This document shows, piece by piece, positions 1 through 10,978 of a DNA stretch of 10,978 nt (the first letter of the stretch is position 1; each line of letters starts with the position of its first letter). Both the position numbers and the translations under genes were made by a program. Origin of the DNA: Myxococcota bacterium (lineage in GTDB: Bacteria; Myxococcota_A; UBA9160; PR03); assembly GCA_030066475.1 (NCBI GenBank), contig JASJBO010000226.1, positions 1 to 10,978 on the forward strand, written 5' to 3'. The notes beneath the pieces are model-generated. The model saw only the letters and a list, made by a program, of their open reading frames with translations, searched no databases and was not told the origin of the DNA.

Positions 1-1052
1 CGGTACAGGTAGCGGATCGGCGACCAGCTCGCGGTGGCGAAGCGCCCGTTCACGCGGCCCACCAGCTCGTCGATCTCGCGCTTGAGCGCGCGGTACTCGG
101 GCACCTGCGAGCGGCTCGGGACGGCCACCTGCAGCAGCCCGACCTGCTCGCGCCACTCCGGGTGCAGCTCGAGCAGGCGCTCGACGGCGAGGATGCGGTC
201 GGGGATGCCCTTGGTGTAGTCGAGCCGGTCGGCGCCCAGCAGGACGCGCTCCTGGGGCGTGCCGCGCGTGTCGTCGTGCGGCGCGGCCTCCTTCGCCAGC
301 CCCTCGAAGTGCTCCCAGTCGATGCCGATCGGGAAGGCGCCGACGCGCGTGAAGCGGTCGCCCGAGCGGACCAGGCGCCACTCGCGGCAGAGCTCGGCGC
401 TCTCCACGAGCTGCACGCAGTCGAGGAAGTTGTCGACCGAGCGCTGCACGTGGAAGCCGATCAGGTCGCAGCCCAGCAGCGCGCGCAGGATCTCCTCGGC
501 CCACGGGAGCTGCTCGAAGACGTCGCGCGGCGGGAAGGGGACGTGCAGGAAGAAGGCCTGGCGCAGCTCGGGGCGCTGGGCGCGCAGCAGCGCGGGCACC
601 AGCATCAGGTGGTAGTCGTGGATCCACACCAGCTCCTGGCCGTCCGTGACCTGCTCGAGCGCGATCCGCGCGAACTCCTCGTTGACGGCCCGGTAGCTGT
701 CCCAGTCGTGGCTCTCGAAGCGCGTGCGGCTCGGCAGCGAGTGGAGCAGCGGCCAGAGCGTGCCGTTCGAGAAGCCGTGGTAGTGGCCGGCGAGCTGCTC
801 GGCGTCGAGCGGGACGGCGCGGATCTGGTAGGGGTCGCCCTTGGCGCCCAGGGTGCCCTGGCTCTGGTCGAAGTCGGCGCCGGGCCAGCCGATCCAGGTG
901 CCGCCGCGCTTGCGCAGCACCGGCTCGAGGGCGGCGACCAGCCCGCCGGGCGCGGGGCGCCGTCTTGGCCCGTCGGGCCCCGCCTCGAAGACGAATGGCA
1001 GGCGGTTGGTGAGCACCAGGAGCTGCGGGTCCGGGCTCGGCTGGTCGGGCAT
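1..1052 (-). CDS. otsA: Trehalose-6-phosphate synthase (GT20 family), C-terminus cut by window edge
   Basis: The enzyme transfers glucose from a nucleotide sugar to glucose-6-phosphate to give trehalose-6-phosphate, a cytosolic step in making the stress protectant trehalose. Translation from the ATG at 1052 gives 350 residues without a stop. GT20 landmarks follow in order: TNRLP near residue 15, APGGLVAAL near residue 35, GWPG, NGTLWPLLHSLP, WIHDYHLMLVPALL with HDYH at 145-148, FFLHVPFPPRDVFEQLPW, GFHVQRSVDNFL and RLDYTKGIPDR. In the last motif R276 and K281 have the same five-residue spacing as the donor-phosphate-binding Arg262/Lys267 of E. coli OtsA. E. coli OtsA has about 474 residues, so roughly 120 are missing beyond base 1. 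A purine-rich RBS lies six bases before the ATG. The gene is divergent from a CRP-family regulator gene, which makes control by that regulator plausible but unproven. No otsB phosphatase is in the window. Identity is very secure. Confidence 0.96.
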   Translation of the reverse strand, partial: MPDQPSPDPQLLVLTNRLPFVFEAGPDGPRRRPAPGGLVAALEPVLRKRGGTWIGWPGADFDQSQGTLGAKGDPYQIRAVPLDAEQLAGHYHGFSNGTLWPLLHSLPSRTRFESHDWDSYRAVNEEFARIALEQVTDGQELVWIHDYHLMLVPALLRAQRPELRQAFFLHVPFPPRDVFEQLPWAEEILRALLGCDLIGFHVQRSVDNFLDCVQLVESAELCREWRLVRSGDRFTRVGAFPIGIDWEHFEGLAKEAAPHDDTRGTPQERVLLGADRLDYTKGIPDRILAVERLLELHPEWREQVGLLQVAVPSRSQVPEYRALKREIDELVGRVNGRFATASWSPIRYLY

Positions 1053-1058
1053 GCTGGC

Positions 1059-1068
1059 TTCCCCCCTC
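1059..1068 (-). promoter_or_regulatory. Ribosome binding site of otsA
   Basis: On the minus strand GAGGGGGGAA is followed by the six-base spacer GCCAGC and the ATG at 1052. This supports that ATG as the start. The conserved TNRLP motif begins about 14 residues later, which is the normal distance in this family. Confidence 0.55.
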
Positions 1069-1082
1069 GGGCCTCCCGTGAG

Positions 1083-1103
1083 GCGGATCGTCTCACGATC
1101 GGC
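1083..1103. promoter_or_regulatory. Imperfect palindrome in the otsA/regulator divergent promoter region, candidate operator
   Basis: The left arm GCGGATCGT and right arm ACGATCGGC are inverted repeats with one mismatch. They flank the 3-bp centre CTC, and the inner 6 bp of each arm pair perfectly. The heptamer GATCGGC of the right arm recurs as a direct repeat at 1133-1139. The site lies between the two divergent genes, where an operator for the adjacent CRP-family protein would be expected. It does not resemble the CRP (TGTGA-N6-TCACA) or FNR (TTGAT-N4-ATCAA) consensus. Only its symmetry and position support the call. No convincing -35/-10 pair was seen for either gene. Confidence 0.35.
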
Positions 1104-1179
1104 AGCTGACGCGCAGTCGGCTGGCAGACACGGATCGGCGAAATCCCGCTAACTTCTCCTGAAGCGGGGGCAGCTTGGA

Positions 1180-1884
1180 GTGGGCGTGCGAGACGTTTGG
1201 CACCTGAGCGAGCTGGACTGGTTCGACGAGCTGACTGCCGAGGAGCGCCTCAAGCTCGAGAGCGCTTCGCTGGCGAGCCGCTTCGAGACCGGAGACACGG
1301 TGTTCACCCCGTCGGACCACCCGGACTCGGTGTTCCTGCTCCAGGAGGGCGCGGTCCGCATCTACCGGCTCTCCGAGGACGGCTCGGAGACGACCTTCGG
1401 CTACGTCACGCCCGGCGAGGTGTTCGGCGAGCTGCCGGCCTTCGGCCAGCAGGAGCGCGAGAGCTTCGCGCAGGCGACCGAGCGCTCGGTGGTGTGGCGC
1501 GTGCCGCTGCCGGTCTTCAAGGAGCTGCTCGGGGGGCACCCCGGGCTGGTCTTCGAGGTGACCAAGCAGATCGGCGAGCGGCTGCGGCGTGTCGAGAACC
1601 GGGTCGAGAACCTGGTGTTCCGCGACGTCCGCACGCGGGTGGCGCACACCCTGCTCGAGCTGGCCGAGGCGTTCGGCGCGCGCGACGACGGCAGCGTGCG
1701 GATCGAGGCCGGCATCACCCAGGGCGAGCTGGCGACCCTGGTGGGCTCGACGCGGCAGACGGTGAACGTGAGCCTGCGCGAGCTCGAGGGCGAGGGGCTG
1801 GTGCGGCGCGAGGGACGCAAGCTCGTGCTCCCCAACCCCGCCGCGCTGCGCGCGGCGCTGCCGGGCCGCGAGCCGCGCCTCTAG
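1180..1884 (+). CDS. CRP/FNR-family transcriptional regulator
   Basis: This is a one-component regulator of about 234 residues with the usual CRP layout. A cyclic-nucleotide-binding-like beta-roll spans roughly residues 20-120 (GDTVFTPSDHPDSVFLLQEG, PGEVFGELPAFG). A dimerisation helix covers about 125-150, and a winged helix-turn-helix follows at about 170-220 (ITQGELATLVGSTRQTVNVS, then RELEGEGLV). There is no cysteine anywhere, so an FNR-type Fe-S cluster is excluded. In the ligand pocket the E. coli Arg-Ser pair reads Arg-Glu, so cAMP may not be the effector. In the recognition helix CRP's Arg-Glu-Thr-Val-Gly-Arg reads RQTVNV, so the DNA target probably differs. The start is GTG at 1180 or GTG at 1186. 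GGAG at 1177-1180 lies five bases before the second, which slightly favours 1186. It is divergent from otsA and convergent with the lipid operon. The target genes are unknown. Confidence 0.93.
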   Translation: MGVRDVWHLSELDWFDELTAEERLKLESASLASRFETGDTVFTPSDHPDSVFLLQEGAVRIYRLSEDGSETTFGYVTPGEVFGELPAFGQQERESFAQATERSVVWRVPLPVFKELLGGHPGLVFEVTKQIGERLRRVENRVENLVFRDVRTRVAHTLLELAEAFGARDDGSVRIEAGITQGELATLVGSTRQTVNVSLRELEGEGLVRREGRKLVLPNPAALRAALPGREPRL

Positions 1885-1893
1885 GTCTGGCGG

Positions 1894-1933
1894 TCTGCGC
1901 GGCAGAAGCCTCTTGCAAGCGCCCGGAGGGCGC
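1894..1933. terminator. Hairpin cluster between convergent genes, possible bidirectional terminator
   Basis: Just after the regulator stop there are three small dyads. TCTGC-GCG-GCAGA lies at 1894-1906, the palindrome CTTGCAAG at 1912-1919, and the strongest, GCGCCC-GGA-GGGCGC, at 1919-1933. None is followed by a T-tract on either strand, so this is not a textbook intrinsic terminator. A structured convergent gap is nevertheless where transcription from both sides should end. Confidence in termination is low, while the dyads themselves are directly visible. Confidence 0.3.
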
Positions 1934-1938
1934 GCGCA

Positions 1939-1973
1939 GCGAGCCGTAGGCGAGCGAAGTCCACCGGCTAGCC
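1939..1973. repeat. Short GCGAGC repeat and 8-bp palindrome in the convergent intergenic region
   Basis: GCGAGC occurs at 1939-1944 and again at 1950-1955, separated by CGTAG. The perfect palindrome GGCTAGCC at 1966-1973 abuts the PPTase stop codon. This may be a fragment of a genome-wide extragenic repeat family, but one copy in one window cannot show that. No coding potential was recognised in 1885-1973. Confidence 0.25.
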
Positions 1974-2668
1974 TCATGCGGCCCCCATCCACGTGGGCGG
2001 CCCCGGGTCGGGATCGCTCGCCACGGTGATCACCCAGCGGTCGAGGCGCGTGGCCCAGCCGCGCAGCGGCTCGCCCTCGATCTCGACCCGCAGCGGCGCC
2101 CACACGCGCGGCTCGAGGCGCGCCGGCGCCTCGACGGCGACGTCGCGCGTGTCGATGCGCAGCCCCACGCCCCAGGCCTTGAGCGCGCTCTCCTTGGCGC
2201 TCCAGTACAGGTTCGCGAGCGCGTCGCGCTCGGCGGCCGGCGCCTCGCGCAGCCGCGCGCGCTCGGCCGCGTCGAGGTAGTCGGCGACGAAGGCCTCCGA
2301 GCGCGGCTCGATCTGCTCGACGTCGCAGCCGAGCCGCATGCCGGACGGGCCCACGGCGGCCAGCGCCACGCCGCCGCGGTGGCTGATCGAGAGGCTGCAC
2401 GGCGCGGGCCCGCCGTCCATGCCCACGTGGGGGGCGCCCTCGCGGTCGTTCTCGACGTCGATGCGCGCCAGGTCGGCGCCCGGTGCGATCATGGCGGCGA
2501 TCAGCCGCTTGGCGGTGAAGCGGCCGAGCCGGAAGTCGCTGCGCCGCTTCTCGAAGCGCATCCCGTGCAGCTTGCGCGCCTCGCCGGGCGCGAGCCAGGC
2601 GTCGCTGGCGGGCAGCGCGGCGCGCCGTCCCAGCAGCAGCACGACCCCCTGCTCGCGCCGGTCGAGCT

Positions 2669-2681
<13 letters not shown>
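1974..2681 (-). CDS. Sfp-type 4'-phosphopantetheinyl transferase
   Basis: The enzyme transfers phosphopantetheine from CoA to the active serine of carrier domains, here most likely the ACPs of the PKS encoded two genes upstream. At 235 residues it is close to the size of Sfp (about 224). The signatures appear in order: FRLGRFTAKRLIA, SLSISHRGGVALAAVG, the Mg-binding motif GCDVEQIEPR with D120 and E122, and YWSAKESALKAWGVGL with K163 and E164. The last two correspond to the family's (G/C)-x-D-x-E and W-x-x-K-E-x-x-x-K motifs, so all catalytic residues are present. The ATG at 2681 lies inside the end of the carboxylase gene. The 13-bp overlap ATGGAAGCGCTGA implies translational coupling, and GGGAG at 2690-2694 is an RBS with an eight-base spacer. 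It could also serve other carrier proteins. Family assignment is firm and the specific partner is inferred from context. Confidence 0.93.
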
Positions 2682-8260
<5,579 letters not shown>

Positions 8261-8266
8261 GGCGAT

Positions 8267-8272
8267 CTCCTT
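8267..8272 (-). promoter_or_regulatory. Shine-Dalgarno AAGGAG for the carboxylase, overlapping the PKS stop codon
   Basis: The minus strand reads TGAAGGAG, with the PKS stop TGA running into a perfect AAGGAG. The spacer ATCGCC (six bases) is followed by ACG at 8260-8258. Such a strong SD at the ideal distance marks the place where translation should begin, although the codon found there is not a normal start codon. It is the main reason for choosing 8260 as the carboxylase 5' end. Confidence 0.6.
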
Positions 8273-10978
8273 CAGCGCATCGCCGCGCGCAGCGGCGCGG
8301 CGGCGTCTTCGTCCAGCGCGACGGGCAGGCCCGTCGTCTCGTAGCCCTCGAGGCGGACGCGTACGCGGCCCTCTGCGTCGACGACCACCGCGTCGTACCC
8401 GCCCGCAGGGCAGGGCGATGCCAGCGCGCACAGGCCGGGACCGAGCGGGAGCCCCGCGCCCGGCAGCGTGAGGCGCGCGATCCGCGTGGGCAGGCCCATG
8501 CGGCCGGTGGTGCCGATCTCGTGCACACCGGCGGTCTGGAAGCACAGCTCGACCAGACGCGGCGCGATGCAGAGCGGGCTGTCGGCGGGGGTGCGGTCGT
8601 CGGGCAGCGGATCGGCCAGTCGCCCGGCGGCGCCGTGGTCCTCGCGCCAGGCGCACTCGAGCACCCGGTAGGCCGGGCCGTGGAAGTAGACCCGGTAGAC
8701 CGACTCCGCGTCCACCACCGCGCCGTGCGGGCCGCTCGGCAGCTCCGCGGTCTCGGGCTCGGGGGCGCGCGGCGAGAGCCGCACGCGCGCGCGGAAGTGC
8801 TCGGTGACCTGCGGCGCCTCGCGGCCGGGCAGCGCGCGGCGGCCCACCAGGCGGCAGTGCGCCAGCGCATCGTCGCCGCACCACTCGACCTGCGCCTCGA
8901 CCTCGAGCGGACGCGGGGCGTCGCGATAGAACTTGAAGGGCGCCTGGAACGCGACGTCCTCGAGCGCGACCACGTGCCAGTCGGGCAGCAGCAGGCGCGC
9001 CGCCTCGGCGAAGCCCTCGAGACCCATCACGCCCGGCAGCACGGGGACGCCGTCGATGCGGTGGTGGTCGAGGAAGGGCTGGGCCGTCGGATCGAGCTCG
9101 GGAACCACGCGCAGGCCGCGCACCGGGCTCGCGGCCGCGACCGGCCCCAGCATCGGGCCGCCGTCCGCGACGGCGAGCGCGCCTTCGGCCAGGCCCCCGC
9201 GCGGGTGCGACTCCGCCTCGAGCACGCCGAGGGCCCCGCCCACCAGGATCTCGCTGCTGCCGTCGTCCGTCAGCAGCAGCCACCGCACCATCGGGATGCC
9301 CGCGTCGGGTGGCAGCATGTCGATCCCGGCGCGCTCCATGACCACCGGGATCGAGCCGCGCGCGGCCATGCCGATGTCGGCCCAGGCGGTCCAGTCGACG
9401 GCCAGGGCGCGGGTGCCGGGGCGGGTCGAGCGCAGGTGCGAGACGCTCTTGCAGAGCAGGTCGTTGGCAGCGCTGTAGTCGGTCTGCCCGGCGTTGCCGA
9501 AGCGGCCCGCGATCGAGCTGAACGCCACCACGGCGCCGATCGGCGCGTCGCCGAGCGCGCGCAGCAGGTGGTGCCAGCCGTCGCACTTGACGTCGAGCAC
9601 GCGGTCGAACTCCTCCGGCGCCTTGTCGGGCAGGGCGCGGCTGCGCTCCAGGCCGGCGGCGTGCAGCACCAGATCGACGCGGCCGTCGACGCTGCCGTTG
9701 CGCAGCTCGCCCACCACCTTGGCGACCGCCTCGGCGTCGCCCAGGTCGACGCGGTGGTAGTGGGCGCGACCGCCGGCGCGCTCGATCGCCTGCATCGCGG
9801 CCGCCGCCGCGTGAGCGCGCTCGATCGCCGCCAGCTCGCGCTCGACGCGCGCCGGGGTGGCGCGCTCGCCCGCCGCCTTGAGCCGCTCGAAGACCGCGCG
9901 CTGGAGGCCGTCGCGGTCGCTCTCGAAGCGGGCCAGGTCGGGGTCGCCGCGGTCGGGCTCGGGCGCGACGTCGAGCAGGTGGAAGGTGCCGCCCCCGGCG
10001 GCCGCGGCCAGGTCGGCGGTGATGGCCGACACGATGCTGCCGGCGGCGCCGGTCACGATCGCCAGCGAGTCGGGTCCCAGCGCGAAGGCGGGCTCGTCCG
10101 CGTCGTCCACCGGCCGCTCGACCAGCGCCACGCCCAGGCGCCGCCCCTCGACGCGGCCGATCTCGACGGCGCCCGGGTCGCAGAGCGTCTCCTCGATCAG
10201 CGCATCGGCCAGCTCTGCGGTGCGGCGGGTGGCGGGGAAGTCGACCGCCTTGACCAGCGTCTCGGGGCGTTCGCGCCCGTAGGCCTTGGTGAAGCCGGTG
10301 ACGGCGCCGCCCAGCGGCGCCACGGCGCCCGCGGCGTCGTAGCCGTGTGCGCCGCCGAGCCGCGTCGCGGCGACGAGGAAGCGATCCGGGCCCGCGACCT
10401 CGTCGTAGAGCCGACGCATCGCCGTGTAGAGACGCTTGACGCGCAGCGCCAGCGCCGCGCGCCAGGCGCCGGGCTCGAGCTGAGTCGGCTCGCCCTCGCT
10501 GTCGAGTGCGGGCAGCCAGTAGACGCCGTGGATCGGGCCCTCGGCGCGCCAGGCGTCGAGCCGGTCCTCGATCGTCTCGGCGTCGGCCGCGGGGGCGAGC
10601 TCGAGCACGGTCACGCCGCGCTTCTCGAGCCGGCCCTTGAGGGCGCGCGCCACGCCGCCCGCGTCGGGCATCAGCACGACCCGAGTGCTCGCCGCGAGCT
10701 CGACGCCGGTGGGGGCACAGTCGGCGGCTGCCGGGCGCAGCACCGGCGCCGGCGCGCGCCGCGCCACCGCGCGCGCCGCCTCCAGGCTTCCGGCTGGCAG
10801 CGTGAGGGCGACGCCCGCGGCGGATGGCTCGGTCTCGGCGGCCGCCTCTTCGACGGCGGCCGGAGCCGCGCTCGGCTCGCTCGCCACCGCCGCGCCCGGC
10901 GCGCGGTCCTTCACGAACTGGATGGCGTGGGCGAGGGTGGGGTAGTCGCGCAGCTGGAGGTTCTCGTCGCGGGGGATC
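8272..10978 (-). CDS. Type I polyketide / PUFA-synthase-like (PfaA-like) megasynthase, C-terminal part: end of ACP, KR, DH
   Basis: This is an iterative-type polyketide or fatty acid synthase that runs off the right edge; 901 codons are visible. The first residues, IPRDENLQLRDYPTLAHAIQ, are the last helix region of an acyl carrier domain of the PUFA-synthase kind. An Ala/Glu-rich linker follows, then the structural half of the ketoreductase (about 10100-10700). The catalytic KR half comes next, with NADPH loop VTGAAGSIVSA near 10050, then LDVKCDGW, FSSIAGRFGNAG and TDYSAAND (Tyr codon 9475-9477). A hot-dog dehydratase at about 8340-9120 has H-x3-G-x4-P (His codon 9061-9063). The usual D-x3-Q/H motif reads ELCFQ (codons 8536-8550). 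ACP-KR-DH is the known C-terminal order of PfaA, and KS and AT domains are expected beyond the window. Downstream are a carboxylase and a PPTase, not pfaB/C/D. The product is unknown: a polyunsaturated, hydroxy or other specialised lipid. Confidence 0.9.
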   Translation of the reverse strand, partial: IPRDENLQLRDYPTLAHAIQFVKDRAPGAAVASEPSAAPAAVEEAAAETEPSAAGVALTLPAGSLEAARAVARRAPAPVLRPAAADCAPTGVELAASTRVVLMPDAGGVARALKGRLEKRGVTVLELAPAADAETIEDRLDAWRAEGPIHGVYWLPALDSEGEPTQLEPGAWRAALALRVKRLYTAMRRLYDEVAGPDRFLVAATRLGGAHGYDAAGAVAPLGGAVTGFTKAYGRERPETLVKAVDFPATRRTAELADALIEETLCDPGAVEIGRVEGRRLGVALVERPVDDADEPAFALGPDSLAIVTGAAGSIVSAITADLAAAAGGGTFHLLDVAPEPDRGDPDLARFESDRDGLQRAVFERLKAAGERATPARVERELAAIERAHAAAAAMQAIERAGGRAHYHRVDLGDAEAVAKVVGELRNGSVDGRVDLVLHAAGLERSRALPDKAPEEFDRVLDVKCDGWHHLLRALGDAPIGAVVAFSSIAGRFGNAGQTDYSAANDLLCKSVSHLRSTRPGTRALAVDWTAWADIGMAARGSIPVVMERAGIDMLPPDAGIPMVRWLLLTDDGSSEILVGGALGVLEAESHPRGGLAEGALAVADGGPMLGPVAAASPVRGLRVVPELDPTAQPFLDHHRIDGVPVLPGVMGLEGFAEAARLLLPDWHVVALEDVAFQAPFKFYRDAPRPLEVEAQVEWCGDDALAHCRLVGRRALPGREAPQVTEHFRARVRLSPRAPEPETAELPSGPHGAVVDAESVYRVYFHGPAYRVLECAWREDHGAAGRLADPLPDDRTPADSPLCIAPRLVELCFQTAGVHEIGTTGRMGLPTRIARLTLPGAGLPLGPGLCALASPCPAGGYDAVVVDAEGRVRVRLEGYETTGLPVALDEDAAAPLRAAMR

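Noticed and set aside
162..1109. Plus-strand open frame of 315 codons opposite otsA, and a 163-codon minus-strand frame at 605-1096
   Set aside because: Both have low-complexity translations lying over a clearly conserved GT20 gene in another frame.
1125..1155. Possible sigma-70-like promoter for the regulator (CAGACA, 19-bp spacer, TAACTT)
   Set aside because: Four of six and three of six matches with a long spacer are not enough to call in this base composition.
1093..2400. 435-codon minus-strand frame crossing the regulator gene, the intergenic gap and the PPTase gene
   Set aside because: It spans two well-supported genes in other frames and its translation is Arg/Ala-rich without motifs.
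8265..8300. Programmed frameshift fusing the PKS to the carboxylase
   Set aside because: The carboxylase frame is -1 to the PKS frame and open across the junction, but there is no slippery heptamer. A perfect SD at the junction points to re-initiation instead.
8261..9586. Extending the carboxylase upstream to a start at 9586 or to the GTG at 8431
   Set aside because: The added residues are an Arg/Ala/Gly-rich shadow of the PKS KR-DH coding sequence and match no domain. Carboxylase homology begins only a few codons after 8260.

Overview
This is a very GC-rich stretch of bacterial chromosome. The codon bias is strongly G/C in third positions, which leaves long open shadow frames on both strands. 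No rRNA, tRNA, CRISPR or transposon is visible. The combination of a PfaA-like iterative polyketide/fatty acid synthase, a single-chain acetyl-CoA carboxylase and an Sfp-type phosphopantetheinyl transferase suggests a high-GC, lipid-rich lineage such as Myxococcota, Binatota or another former deltaproteobacterial group. That placement is inference only.

Layout. The left edge (1-1052, minus) carries most of a trehalose-6-phosphate synthase gene (otsA) whose C-terminus lies outside the window. A 127-bp divergent intergenic region with an imperfect palindrome separates it from a CRP/FNR-family regulator gene (1180-1884, plus). The regulator converges on an operon across an 89-bp gap (1885-1973) that holds several small hairpins. 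The operon occupies the rest of the window on the minus strand. In transcription order it contains: the 3' end of a type I PKS/PUFA-synthase-like gene (8272-10978, end of an ACP, then KR and DH); a giant single-chain carboxylase gene (2669-8260, BC-BT-BCCP-central-CT); and a PPTase gene (1974-2681). The genes are tightly packed. The carboxylase Shine-Dalgarno overlaps the PKS stop, and the PPTase gene overlaps the carboxylase gene by 13 bp.

How the genes fit together. The carboxylase would supply malonyl-CoA (or a related extender), the PPTase would arm the ACP domains, and the PKS would build and reduce the chain. The operon therefore looks like a self-supplied module for a specialised lipid or polyketide. 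The most unusual points are the eukaryote-like domain order of the carboxylase, the absence of any ATG/GTG/TTG start codon where its reading frame must begin (an ACG sits exactly where a start is expected behind a perfect AAGGAG), and active-site substitutions in the BC, BCCP and DH signatures.
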